64,000 bases of DNA, from positions 62,001 to 126,000 of the forward strand of contig NZMW01000011.1 of assembly GCA_002694685.1 (NCBI GenBank). Reading direction: 5' to 3'. This DNA comes from Balneola sp. (lineage in GTDB: Bacteria; Bacteroidota; Rhodothermia; Balneolales; Balneolaceae). The notes under the pieces were generated by a model. It ran no database searches. It was not told where the DNA came from and worked only from the letters and a program-made list of their open reading frames with translations. Below, in pieces: positions 51,263 through 60,713 of the stretch. Both the position numbers and the translations under genes were made by a program. Each line of letters begins with the position of its first letter. Position 1 is the first letter of the stretch.

Positions 51263-51622
51263 ATGACAACAAAACAAACAATTGAAGAATTTTTCGAGGA
51301 GCAATTTCAAAATACATCCCAATTTTTTCTCTATAAGGATAAACAGTTACTTAAAGATGGAAAGTACCAAGAATTTGCCCATGAGCAGCTAGATAAAGCT
51401 AAGAATATCTTCTGGTCAGTTGGTGCCGGTTTATTGATGGCTACCTGGTATGGAATAACCAGCTTTATCAATTACGGTACCGATCCTACAGTTATTAATT
51501 TAGCAATGGGATTATTTTGTTGGTTTGGCTTCATGGCCGGCTTACTCTTTAGTTGCAAAGAATATTACACCATCAAAAGTTCTATGACCTTACTTATCAA
51601 ACTTATGGATGAAAAGGAGTAG
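51263..51622 (+). CDS. Small membrane protein, unknown
   Basis: Protein of 119 aa from ATG 51263 (an in-frame TTG lies at 51251). An N-terminal amphipathic region (EEFFEEQFQNTSQFFLYKD) precedes two transmembrane helices (IFWSVGAGLLMATWYGIT and LAMGLFCWFGFMAGLLF). I do not recognise a family. It is flanked by a divergent amidoligase operon and an ABC-F gene. Confidence 0.7.
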   Translation: MTTKQTIEEFFEEQFQNTSQFFLYKDKQLLKDGKYQEFAHEQLDKAKNIFWSVGAGLLMATWYGITSFINYGTDPTVINLAMGLFCWFGFMAGLLFSCKEYYTIKSSMTLLIKLMDEKE

Positions 51623-51793
51623 CATTCTCTTTGTTGAAGATTGCATACTTATTCCCCTCATATGTTGACGATTGGTATATGATCTTCAGATTGTAGTAAC
51701 CCACCATTTCTTTTCTATATCTCTTGCTTAAATCCCGCTATAAAATCCGTATTTTAGGGCTTCATCAACTGAGTTCTAATTCCCAATTTTTTC

Positions 51794-53689
51794 ATGACCT
51801 ACCTTTCAACCGAAAACCTTTCCAAACATTTTGGAATTAAACCTCTGTTTGAGGACCTCACCTTTGGCATTTCACGAGGTGATAAAACCGCCCTTATTGC
51901 TCCCAACGGAACAGGAAAGTCCACCCTCCTGAAAATTTTAGCCGGTGAGATGGAACCCGATAGCGGGAAAGTCATGACCCGAAATGGAATTCAGGTTGGC
52001 TTTTTGGCACAGGAGCCGGATATGGATGAAAGCATGACCATCAGCGAATTCATTGCGCACGGAAACTCAGAAAAAATCCGGGTTGTCCAGCGATATGATA
52101 AAGCCGTTCGTGACCAAGCCGAAGACTTCAACACACAAAACCAGCAAGCGTTTGAGAAAGCTTCAGCTGCCATGGATGCCGCCGAGGCCTGGGATGTGGA
52201 ACAGCAAATGGAACAGATTTTGGGCGTCCTCAACATCCACGATCTGGATCAATCTATCGGTTCTCTTTCTGGTGGGGAAAGAAAAAGAGTAGCACTCGCT
52301 TTTGTGCTTTTGGATGAACCTGATTTGCTGATTTTAGATGAGCCGACTAACCACCTGGATGTGGAAATGATTGAGTGGCTGGAATCCTATCTCGCCAAGA
52401 GCAAGATGACCCTCCTGATGGTTACTCACGATCGCTATTTTCTGGATCGGGTGTGTAATCATATTCTGGAGCTGGATTACGGGAAGCTCTATCATCACAA
52501 AGGGAATTACGAATACTATTTAGAGAAGAAAGCTGAGCGGGAAGAAGTGGAGGCGACCGAGATCGCCAAAGCCGGCAAGCTGATGAAAAAGGAGCTGGAG
52601 TGGATGCGCCGCGGACCTAAGGCCCGAACAACCAAGTCTAAATCCCGAATCAAAGATTTTTATAAGACTAAAGAAAAGGCCAATGCAGGGCGGGAAGAAA
52701 GTGAACTGCAGCTGGATGTGAACATGAGCCGCATGGGCAGTAAAGTGTTGGAAGTTGAAAACCTTTCCAAAGCATTTGAAGACACTGTTATCTTGGATGA
52801 TTTCAGCTATCAGTTTTTGCAAGGTGAACGCATTGGAATTCTTGGTAAGAATGGAGTTGGTAAAAGCACCTTTTTGAAAATATTAATGGGAGAAGAACCT
52901 GCTGACTCGGGTCAGGTAGAAACCGGCGAGACCATCGTATTCGGTCATTATCAACAGCAGGGTATTGAAATTGATGAGTCGAAACGGGTAATCGAAGTTA
53001 TTAAGGAAGTTGCTGAAGTGATTGAGCTCGCCAATGGAGATCGTATCACAGCTTCTCAGTTTCTCGAGCATTTTATGTTTCCTTCCAAAATGCAGTACAC
53101 CCCGGTAGAAAAACTCAGTGGTGGCGAAAAGCGCAGGCTCGGACTGATGATGGTGCTTATTAAAAACCCGAATTTCTTAATTCTGGATGAGCCCACCAAT
53201 GACCTTGATCTGCTCACCTTGAATAAACTCGAAGATTTTCTCATGAATTTTGGCGGCTGCCTGATCATCGTTTCTCACGATCGCTTTTTCATGGATAAAC
53301 TTGTAGATCATTACTTTGTATTTGAAGGTCAGGGCGCCATTCAGGACTTTCACGGCACCTACGATGAATACCGGGAGCAAGTACTGGCTAAGGTCAGCAA
53401 CGGCTCTGACAGCAAAAAGAAAAAGACGCCGGCTCAAAAACCAAAGCAGGAAAAAGAGAAGCCTAAAGAAGAACCCAAAAAGCTCAGTTATAATGAGCGC
53501 CGGGAGTTCAATAAGCTGGAGAAAGAGATTGCCCAGATGGAAAAGGAGAAAACCGAACTTGAAAAATCAATGAGTGCCGGAAATTTGGATTATGAGGAAC
53601 TGAGCGAACTTTCTCAGAAATTTGAGCAGCTGAAAGAAGAGCTTGAAGAAAAAGAATTAGTTTGGCTGGAACTTGCCGAACGAGCTTAA
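51794..53689 (+). CDS. ABC-F family ATPase (Uup-like)
   Basis: Soluble protein of 631 aa with two ABC domains and no membrane segments. The first has Walker A APNGTGKSTLLK, signature LSGGERKRVAL and Walker B LLILDEPTNHLD. The second has GKNGVGKSTFLK, LSGGEKRRLGL and FLILDEPTNDLD. An inter-domain linker of about 70 residues and a C-terminal Lys/Glu-rich coiled coil (~540-631) fit Uup-like ribosome- or DNA-associated members. Role as translation factor or resistance protein is not determined. Confidence 0.93.
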   Translation: MTYLSTENLSKHFGIKPLFEDLTFGISRGDKTALIAPNGTGKSTLLKILAGEMEPDSGKVMTRNGIQVGFLAQEPDMDESMTISEFIAHGNSEKIRVVQRYDKAVRDQAEDFNTQNQQAFEKASAAMDAAEAWDVEQQMEQILGVLNIHDLDQSIGSLSGGERKRVALAFVLLDEPDLLILDEPTNHLDVEMIEWLESYLAKSKMTLLMVTHDRYFLDRVCNHILELDYGKLYHHKGNYEYYLEKKAEREEVEATEIAKAGKLMKKELEWMRRGPKARTTKSKSRIKDFYKTKEKANAGREESELQLDVNMSRMGSKVLEVENLSKAFEDTVILDDFSYQFLQGERIGILGKNGVGKSTFLKILMGEEPADSGQVETGETIVFGHYQQQGIEIDESKRVIEVIKEVAEVIELANGDRITASQFLEHFMFPSKMQYTPVEKLSGGEKRRLGLMMVLIKNPNFLILDEPTNDLDLLTLNKLEDFLMNFGGCLIIVSHDRFFMDKLVDHYFVFEGQGAIQDFHGTYDEYREQVLAKVSNGSDSKKKKTPAQKPKQEKEKPKEEPKKLSYNERREFNKLEKEIAQMEKEKTELEKSMSAGNLDYEELSELSQKFEQLKEELEEKELVWLELAERA

Positions 53690-53696
53690 AAATGAC

Positions 53697-53836
53697 TTCA
53701 TCCGACGACTCCCAGTTCGTCTGATGAATGGGAAAGGCACAACCTCTTTACCAACTTTTCTTGCTCCTTTCAATCGTCAGACCACTTCGAGGTAGGGTTT
53801 AACTTTACAGCTTAGTTCAGTGGTCGGAGGGTTTTT
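53697..53836 (+). repeat. Two-hairpin intergenic repeat, family 2, copy C
   Basis: It starts 8 bp after the ABC-F stop codon. Hairpin 1 is CATCCGACGA with TCGTCTGATG; hairpin 2 is TCGTCAGACCACT with CAGTGGTCGGAGG. Confidence 0.85.
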
Positions 53837-53919
53837 GGGAAATGGAACAATACTTGCCTCCACATACTATTATCCAACAAGTTAGTATCTTACTTTTTTT
53901 CTAAATCAAGAAACACATC

Positions 53920-54639
53920 ATGGATATATCGAACAACCGAGGAGTAGTCATTCTCGGGATCTGCATTTTTTTGGGTTTAGCTTCGCTTGGGTTTCTTCTC
54001 AGCAATGCTGCCATCACTTATAAAGAATATGAGCGTTCTGTCACCGTAAAAGGACTGGCGGAACGTGAGCAACTTGCTGATGTCGTCATCTGGCCCATAC
54101 AGTTTACCGAAGCCAGTAATCAGCTACAGGATATCTATGTATCCCTTGATCAAAGTCAGCAAAAAATTAAAGACTTCCTGATTCAGAATGGTGTTAATGA
54201 AGATGAGATCTCAACCTCCTCTCCCTTTGTTACCGACAAATCTGCTCAGCAATATGGGGGCGGGCAAAGTCCAGAGTATCGATATGTAGCCGACCAAACC
54301 GTTACGGTATATTCAGAAAATGTGCTTGAAGTACGAAAGATCATGAATAAGCTGGCTGAACTTGGGAAACAAGGTGTTGCGCTTACCGGAAATGAGTATC
54401 AGGTCAGAACGGAATACCTATATAACAGCCTGAATGACATCAAGCCAGAAATGATTGAAGAATCAACAAAAGAGGCTCGCAAAGTAGCACAGAAATTTGC
54501 CGAAGATTCGGACAGTAAACTCGGCAAAATTAAAACCGCCTATCAGGGGCAATTCAGTATTTCGCCGCGAGATAATAATAATCCCCACATCAAAAATATT
54601 AGGGTCGTTTCTACCGTAGTCTATTATTTATCGGATTGA
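53920..54639 (+). CDS. SIMPL domain (DUF541) protein, membrane-anchored
   Basis: Protein of 239 aa with an N-terminal membrane helix (GVVILGICIFLGLASLGFLLS) and a SIMPL domain (YERSVTVKGLAEREQLADVVIWPIQF, YRYVADQTVTVYSENVLEVRKIM, EESTKEARKVAQKFAEDSDSKLGKI). Members lie in the periplasm, several as oligomeric rings. Function unclear. Confidence 0.88.
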   Translation: MDISNNRGVVILGICIFLGLASLGFLLSNAAITYKEYERSVTVKGLAEREQLADVVIWPIQFTEASNQLQDIYVSLDQSQQKIKDFLIQNGVNEDEISTSSPFVTDKSAQQYGGGQSPEYRYVADQTVTVYSENVLEVRKIMNKLAELGKQGVALTGNEYQVRTEYLYNSLNDIKPEMIEESTKEARKVAQKFAEDSDSKLGKIKTAYQGQFSISPRDNNNPHIKNIRVVSTVVYYLSD

Positions 54640-54727
54640 CCACAACCGGGGTTCTGTTTCCATTCCATTGTGATGTGAAATCAAATCCCGTTATCTTTAG
54701 AAAAATTCAGCTAAAAATAAATTCATC

Positions 54728-55072
54728 ATGCCTACCGTAAAACTATTGAAAATTGCTCATGGCCGGAGCGGCGATAAAGGAAATGGAAGTAATGTCGGTA
54801 TCATCGCTCGTCATCCGGATATCTATCCCTTCCTGCAAAAAGAACTGACTGCAGACCGTATTAAAGAGCACATGAAATATGTCTGCAAAGGTGATGTTGA
54901 GCGATATGAGCTTCCTAATATTGGAGCGCTGAATTTTCTGCTTAACAAAAGTCTTGGCGGCGGAGGTACGGTTTCCCTTAAGCTGGATGCACAGGGTAAA
55001 ACGCACGCTTCTCAGGTTCTTCGTATGGATATTGATGTTCCGGAAGAGTTGCTTAAGCTGGTAGAGAATTAG
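54728..55072 (+). CDS. AtuA C-terminal-like (DUF1446-C) protein
   Basis: Protein of 114 aa. It corresponds to the C-terminal ferredoxin-fold domain of AtuA/DUF1446 proteins: LLKIAHGRSGDKGNGSNVGIIAR, YELPNIGALNFLLNKSLGGGGTVSLKLDAQGKT and ASQVLRMDIDVP. In many bacteria the domain is fused to the acyclic-terpene utilisation domain; here it is free-standing. It ends 4 bp from the convergent DUF2911 gene. Confidence 0.82.
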   Translation: MPTVKLLKIAHGRSGDKGNGSNVGIIARHPDIYPFLQKELTADRIKEHMKYVCKGDVERYELPNIGALNFLLNKSLGGGGTVSLKLDAQGKTHASQVLRMDIDVPEELLKLVEN

Positions 55073-55076
55073 TTAG

Positions 55077-55655
55077 TTACTCCCCATAAAATCGTATAGG
55101 AATATCCACCTGTATGAGGTCCCATTTCAACTTCATGGTTGTCATACTATACTCTGGCTTGGTGAATTCGATGGTGAAAGCTTCGACAGGTGTCTCTAAG
55201 TTTTTGACCGGAAAATTCATTCGTTTGTAGTCTCGCTCGGGCTTGTATTCAAAAGCTCCCCATTGCCCCAGTTCGTGATTTAAGATAATCGTAAACTCTT
55301 CGGGACCCGGTATGGCAAACAAGGCATAAGTGCCCTGCTTAATTGCCTGATCTCCCATCAAAATAGGCTCTGTGATTGTTATTTCCGTAGCTTCGTTAGC
55401 TCCGGCTCTCCATACTTCTCCCCAAGCTTCTAAGTCGCCGAAAATAGTTCTTCCCCGGCGATACGGCTGCCCATACACTACTTTGATATAAGTACCATCT
55501 TGCTTCACCGAAGCGATAGCGATAGGACTTTTTCGATTTACTTCCTCGGCAGTCTGTGAAAAGTCCGTTTTATCAAGATTACATCCTGAGAAAAATGTCA
55601 GGCTTGAAATTCCAAGCAGCAGAAAGAAGAACCAAAGAGTTTTAGTATGGATCAA
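55077..55655 (-). CDS. DUF2911 lipoprotein
   Basis: Protein of 192 aa with a lipoprotein signal ending at Cys25 (FFSGC). The mature domain has the DUF2911 motifs VVYGQPYRRGRTIFG, WGEVWRAGANEATEI and GTYALFAIPGPEEFTIILNHELGQWGAF. The domain is frequent in Bacteroidota; function unknown. The start overlaps the stop of the upstream 977 aa gene by 4 bp, so it is the third gene of an operon. Confidence 0.88.
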   Translation of the reverse strand: MIHTKTLWFFFLLLGISSLTFFSGCNLDKTDFSQTAEEVNRKSPIAIASVKQDGTYIKVVYGQPYRRGRTIFGDLEAWGEVWRAGANEATEITITEPILMGDQAIKQGTYALFAIPGPEEFTIILNHELGQWGAFEYKPERDYKRMNFPVKNLETPVEAFTIEFTKPEYSMTTMKLKWDLIQVDIPIRFYGE

Positions 55656-58585
55656 AATTGGCCAAATATTAATTGAGTATTTCCCCGGGTCGGCTCATAC
55701 GAGAACCCGATCCCTAAATCTAACAACAAATTGGACACTTTAAACTGAACATGCAGGCCTGCACCTAAAACACTCCGGCTAGATTCCACTAAGTCGTTGG
55801 CGTTCATGTCAGTTAGCGTGTGTGTAAAAGTTGTTAAATAGACACTGCTTAAGTATAAAGGCACTAATAACCCCCCTGTATCGGGATACCAAACGGGGAT
55901 CGTGTAGCGGGTACTAAACCGACCTATGTTCTGAAAACCTGTGTCATTAGAAATATTATAATTCGGGAAGTCGATGTTATTGAAACCCATCGGCACGATG
56001 GTGCTGTTTGAATAAATAGCCCTTGAGCTCTGATTTAGAAACTGAAGATCTAACCGCATAGATTGATTCCACCTTCTTAACGGAGAAACAAATCCAAACA
56101 CACCATAATAGGCTGCCCACTGATTTCTAAAATTAGCTGAGTAATCGCCTATGGGTGTAGGAACTGTAGCGCTTGGTTCATTCAAGGTCTGCTCATACAA
56201 ACCAAATAGCGCCATTCCGGAAGAAGGCTGGATATCTCTCGGTAGATTTAGAATCCCCAGGCTCAATTGAGAAAACAATCCTGCTTTATATCGTGTCGAA
56301 AAGTCGGTCAACTCATCCGCATCCAGGTTGTAGTATTTGAACTGCTCGGCTGAAATCTCCGGTGAGAAAGAGAACGCGCTGTACCTGGTATCACCCCGGA
56401 ATATATAATTAAAGGGCATAGACAAGCTAAAGCCACGATCCTGCCTCATCAGTGAAAACACCTCGTTTTGATTATTCCGTATGGCAAAAAACTGAGGGTC
56501 GCTGTAAGCAGAAACTTCTACTCCGGGATAGAACATCTTATTGGTGTAGGTGAAGTCATACCATACCCGATTCTGAATACCTGTTATCTCAGCAGAATAA
56601 GCCTGCCGGGAAAGAGCATCTATACTCGAAAATCCAGCTCCATATTGATAGGTATCTGCCTTTTCCAGAAAGACAGGATATACCGCACGGGGCTTTAGCC
56701 AGGAAGCATCACTGCGATAGGGTGTTTTTTCTATCTCTGAGATGGAGCTCATGACAGAGGAGCCCAAGAGTGGCCGTGAGATCTCTTCCTCGAGTGCAGA
56801 ACCTGTAAGCAGGGCTTCGTTAGTGATCGGTTTGTTTACAAAGACAGCCCGGCTTAGCGTGGCTATTTTTCGTTCATCAACAGATTGCAATACATAGGCA
56901 ATTGTATTTCCATCGGGTGAATAGGAAGCTTCAAAAGCATTATACAACGAGCTTGTTAACTGAGTAATTTCTTCGGTGTCTAAATCATATTCATAGACAT
57001 TCATTGCCGGTGAGGCATCCATAGTGAATAGAAGTTTATTTCCATCCGGGTGCCATTCCGGATCAAATATGGAAGCATTATAAAAGGCCAGATCCGGGTC
57101 TCCATCTAATTCTTGTGAAAGAGTGTTTATTGTGGTGATCCATAGCGCCTGAACTCCTCTTTTATTCACAACCACCGCAAGTTGCTCCGGGTTTGTTGGG
57201 TTGAATTGCATGCTGACCGGAATCCCGTTTGTGAAGCTTTTTCGAGTTTCTACTGAACCATCACCAAGTACTTCCACTATTTGAGCGCCGGCTCCGTCAA
57301 CCTGAATTCCTAGCACTCTATCCCCATTGGTCGTGGGGGCATAGGTTTTAGCGCCATCCGTAAGTCGCTCTGTTTTACCTGTTCCTACATTCAACTTCTG
57401 GATATCGGTTGTGTAAACACCGCTGATTAAAGGATCGCTTTCGTAATTACTGAAATAGAGATCTTTTCCATTTTCTAAATCATGATTGTAATCACCAACG
57501 CTGAAGACTTCTTTTATCAGTTTGAAATCCCCGCTTTCAAGGTTATATCGATAGAAGCCGACACGGCCGTTATAGAAGGAACCATAAAAAAGCAGCTCTT
57601 CATCCGAAATCCACTGCGGACCGTGCATTTCCTCCCCGCTGTATTTCGTATCGATAATCCGGGATTTTTCGGTCGTATTTACTTCAATTTGTGCTAATCG
57701 GATTGACTCCTCCTCTTCCAGGTCTTCTTCATATAAAGCATATAGCTGTCCAGGCCACTTCCCCGTTTTCTGCCGAAGTGAAAATCCATAGCCCAAAAAG
57801 AAATTATGGTAATGATCGCGGATGGTCCTCTTTGAGATATCGTCTCCATACTCATCATGCAACCAATCCATAAAAGTATATCCGGCTACATAATGTCGAT
57901 TGTATGGCTGGGAGTAATCTGAGGTAATCAATGTCTGCCCCATATTCCAGCGGTCGGAGCTCCCAAAATTTGAATTAAAACGATTGGTATTAAAGGTGTA
58001 ATTACCCCGCCCCCCATTGGGCGCCACTGATTCTGTTTCGTGATAAACCGCCAGCCCTTCATGCAAACCAACCGGAGGAAATCCGTGAAATGTTCGGGCA
58101 ATGTCCGGAGAGAAAAGGCTTATGAAATTGGGAATACTCACCTTCTTTTCATCAAAAGGCTGCTGAACATTGAAGTGCGTTGCGTGGACCAGCTCATGTG
58201 GCAGTACGGTTTCCAGCCAGTCGCCGGACTGCGGGTTCATCCCTTTACCCTTCAACGCAGAAAGATCTATTTCTGAACGAAAATTAAACGAGGTCACAAA
58301 CCCGTTAGAGAGGTAGTTATAGTTATTCAATACTACCGGGAAATTATTTAGCCGACCACCGGTCAGGTTTGATATACTTTCGTACTGGCTTTCGAGAATG
58401 GCTGCCGAACGATAGGCTAAGGAGTCTTCCCCATCTGGAAAAATAATGCGGAAATGCGGGGTTTTAAGCTGCTGCCAGTTTAATCCGCTTGGTCTGTTTA
58501 TCACTGTAGGATTATACAGCTGACCAAAAGCTAAGCCGGGCATCGCCAGAAATACAAAGAGTAGAATTAATTTAATGTCCTTCAT
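55652..58585 (-). CDS. Gluzincin-like peptidase / beta-propeller / outer-membrane barrel protein
   Basis: Protein of 977 aa with a signal peptide (KLILLFVFLAMPGLAFGQ). Residues ~30-290 form a peptidase MA-like domain with HELVH (130-134) and a later Glu176 in LHEGLAVYHE, giving an HExxH plus Glu zinc site. Residues ~310-600 are propeller blades (FDPEWHPDGNKLLFT, ASYSPDGNTIAYV). The last ~300 residues are alternating aromatic beta strands ending in Phe, typical of an outer-membrane barrel. The combination suggests a surface or periplasmic peptidase carried by its own barrel. Confidence 0.82.
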   Translation of the reverse strand: MKDIKLILLFVFLAMPGLAFGQLYNPTVINRPSGLNWQQLKTPHFRIIFPDGEDSLAYRSAAILESQYESISNLTGGRLNNFPVVLNNYNYLSNGFVTSFNFRSEIDLSALKGKGMNPQSGDWLETVLPHELVHATHFNVQQPFDEKKVSIPNFISLFSPDIARTFHGFPPVGLHEGLAVYHETESVAPNGGRGNYTFNTNRFNSNFGSSDRWNMGQTLITSDYSQPYNRHYVAGYTFMDWLHDEYGDDISKRTIRDHYHNFFLGYGFSLRQKTGKWPGQLYALYEEDLEEEESIRLAQIEVNTTEKSRIIDTKYSGEEMHGPQWISDEELLFYGSFYNGRVGFYRYNLESGDFKLIKEVFSVGDYNHDLENGKDLYFSNYESDPLISGVYTTDIQKLNVGTGKTERLTDGAKTYAPTTNGDRVLGIQVDGAGAQIVEVLGDGSVETRKSFTNGIPVSMQFNPTNPEQLAVVVNKRGVQALWITTINTLSQELDGDPDLAFYNASIFDPEWHPDGNKLLFTMDASPAMNVYEYDLDTEEITQLTSSLYNAFEASYSPDGNTIAYVLQSVDERKIATLSRAVFVNKPITNEALLTGSALEEEISRPLLGSSVMSSISEIEKTPYRSDASWLKPRAVYPVFLEKADTYQYGAGFSSIDALSRQAYSAEITGIQNRVWYDFTYTNKMFYPGVEVSAYSDPQFFAIRNNQNEVFSLMRQDRGFSLSMPFNYIFRGDTRYSAFSFSPEISAEQFKYYNLDADELTDFSTRYKAGLFSQLSLGILNLPRDIQPSSGMALFGLYEQTLNEPSATVPTPIGDYSANFRNQWAAYYGVFGFVSPLRRWNQSMRLDLQFLNQSSRAIYSNSTIVPMGFNNIDFPNYNISNDTGFQNIGRFSTRYTIPVWYPDTGGLLVPLYLSSVYLTTFTHTLTDMNANDLVESSRSVLGAGLHVQFKVSNLLLDLGIGFSYEPTRGNTQLIFGQF

Positions 58586-59250
58586 TAAGCAGGTAGGTTA
58601 AAATCTGGTAAGTATCTATAGATCGCCCAATAATGAGAAAAAGCGCCGCCCATTACAAACAGGTGCCAAATTTCATGGAAGCCAAATACCTCCGGAAAGG
58701 GATCCGGTTTCTTCATGCCATAAATAACAGCACCTACCGTATAGAATAATCCTCCAACAGCTATCCAATATACAAACGCGTGGGGAATGAGATCCCAAAC
58801 CATGGGGAGGATAATCACAGAGACCCAGCCCATCAGCAAATAAATAAATGTAGAAAACCAGCGGGGAGCACTCATCCAGAACGTCTTTTTAAGGATTCCG
58901 CCTAAAGCAAAAATCCAAACACCGAGCATCATTCCCCACTGCCACGCGCCTTCCAAAACAATCGCACACATCGGGGTATAGGTTCCGGCAATCACAATAT
59001 AGATGAGGTAGTGGTCTACCATCCGGAAGATCTCCTCCACTTTGAAGGATACATTTAAGGTGTGATAGATGGCGCTGGATAGAAACATCAGTACAACGGT
59101 GATCCCGTAAATTATAAATGAGACTTTATGGCCAAGCGGGCTTTCACTTGCTTCAGACATTAAAAAGAAAAGCCAAATAAATGCTATTAATGCCCCCAGA
59201 TAGTGGGACCAGGCGTTAAAGGGCTCTCTTGGAGGAAATACTATTTTCAA
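58585..59250 (-). CDS. Hemolysin III family protein (PAQR/TrhA-like)
   Basis: Integral membrane protein of 221 aa with seven predicted helices. PAQR motifs: PFNAWSHYLGALIAFIWL near the N terminus, SAIYHTLNV with the conserved Ser/His, MVDHYLIYIVIAGTYTPMC with Asp/His, and FGFHEIWHLFVMGGAFSHYWAIY with the final His pair. Family members are linked to membrane fluidity and lipid turnover. It overlaps the next gene by one base (TAATG), heading a three-gene operon. Confidence 0.92.
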   Translation of the reverse strand: MKIVFPPREPFNAWSHYLGALIAFIWLFFLMSEASESPLGHKVSFIIYGITVVLMFLSSAIYHTLNVSFKVEEIFRMVDHYLIYIVIAGTYTPMCAIVLEGAWQWGMMLGVWIFALGGILKKTFWMSAPRWFSTFIYLLMGWVSVIILPMVWDLIPHAFVYWIAVGGLFYTVGAVIYGMKKPDPFPEVFGFHEIWHLFVMGGAFSHYWAIYRYLPDFNLPA

Positions 59251-59462
59251 TGGAACTACTCTTTTTCGATTGGTTGGCTTGAAATATAGATGTTTTGGTC
59301 TTCTAAATGCTAATCGTGAATCAGTAATATCAGATCTTTACTTCGTGCTGACTTATAGCCTGATATCTCTTGAGTTAATCAAAATACCATTACTTACGTT
59401 CTAAGCACTCAAGATGGCAACAGCCAGATAATCTGGAATTGACTAAAATATATACCGCCTTT

Positions 59463-60713
59463 TCAAAAGAAGCGCCAGTAGAAAAAGAGCAGGGCGAAAG
59501 CAGTCAGGAAGGTCATCCCCAGCCAGCTCAATACTTTTAGCCAGGTTTTGGGCTGATGCTCTTTGGGAGTTAATGAAGAAAAGATCAGCTTATAATTTAT
59601 AAATGCCAGCGCCGGAGCAGTCAGGAATGAAAGCGATGTTGCCAGATCAATCATATAAGTAAACTGACTTCCCGCCAGCCACAGAACCAACATTGAGATT
59701 GCTGAAATGATAAAAAGCAGTCTTTTGTAGGAAAAAATCCGCGATTCACTTTCCCGCTCTTTCATCACACGGATAATCTCGCGGGTTACTCTGGGGTAAG
59801 AATCCGTAACGGTAAGTGTAGTGCTGAACATCGTTGTGAAGGCGCAGATGATGATAATCCAGTGTGCCCAGTTGCCCAGGGTTTGAGTGTAGAGGTCAAT
59901 AAGCTGCTGAGCGAAACCTGCACCTGATGCCGAAAAGCTCACGCCGGAACCAAACATAACCAAGGCTCCGAGGGAGAGAAAAATGAGCGCTAAGATTGAA
60001 GCCCCCACATAGCCAATGTTAAAATCGAGTAGGCTTTCGCGCAGGCTGGATTTATGATTGGTCTGTTTATCACGTTCCAAACTCCAAAGTGAATGCCAGG
60101 CCGCTGCGTCAATCGGGATGGGCATCCACCCCATTAATGCGATTAGAAAAGTAACCCCGGCTACATCCCAAACCGATGGTGCAGACGGTAGTTCGGATGG
60201 AGACGTTTCAAAGAGAGCCGCCAACAAAGCCGCTATGGTTGAAACCGTTAACACAACCATTACGACTTTAATCAGGGAGTCGAGAGCGGAGTATTCTCCT
60301 TTAAAAAGCACCCCGATACAGATCACCAAAATAATGATACTCCAAACAAGCAGAGGAAGCTCTATTCCCGTTAACTCAACAGCCAAACTTGCCGTCACGA
60401 TAGTTACCGCCGCCTGTATCGCAAACATGGTTCCCACCGTAAAAATGATATAGATCCAAAGCGCCCAGCTTCCCAGTTTTTTGTACCCTGCGATGAGGCT
60501 TTCTCCCGTTGCCGTAGCGTAGCGCGGACCGTATTCCAGAAAGGGATATTTCATCAAGCTGGCTATCAGCACAGCCCAAACCAGCGTAAATCCATAGTCA
60601 GCTCCCGCCCGGGTGGATTGCACCAAATGCGAAACCCCGATAGCAGCGGCAGCCAAAATGAGCCCCGGCCCAAAGGCATATTTAAAAGTAGATTTTACTT
60701 TATCCGACTCCAT
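59463..60713 (-). CDS. Nramp-family-like transporter without canonical metal motifs
   Basis: Integral membrane protein of 416 aa with about 11 helices. The overall pattern (FGPGLILAAAAIG at the start, FLTAPALAFINYKLIF near the end) is Nramp-like. Helix 1 lacks DPGN, having GVSHLVQSTRAGADYG at that place, and helix 6 lacks MPHN, having GWMPIPIDAAAWHSLW. The metal-site residues of Mn/Fe transporters are therefore not conserved and the substrate is uncertain. Confidence 0.82.
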   Translation of the reverse strand: MESDKVKSTFKYAFGPGLILAAAAIGVSHLVQSTRAGADYGFTLVWAVLIASLMKYPFLEYGPRYATATGESLIAGYKKLGSWALWIYIIFTVGTMFAIQAAVTIVTASLAVELTGIELPLLVWSIIILVICIGVLFKGEYSALDSLIKVVMVVLTVSTIAALLAALFETSPSELPSAPSVWDVAGVTFLIALMGWMPIPIDAAAWHSLWSLERDKQTNHKSSLRESLLDFNIGYVGASILALIFLSLGALVMFGSGVSFSASGAGFAQQLIDLYTQTLGNWAHWIIIICAFTTMFSTTLTVTDSYPRVTREIIRVMKERESESRIFSYKRLLFIISAISMLVLWLAGSQFTYMIDLATSLSFLTAPALAFINYKLIFSSLTPKEHQPKTWLKVLSWLGMTFLTAFALLFFYWRFF

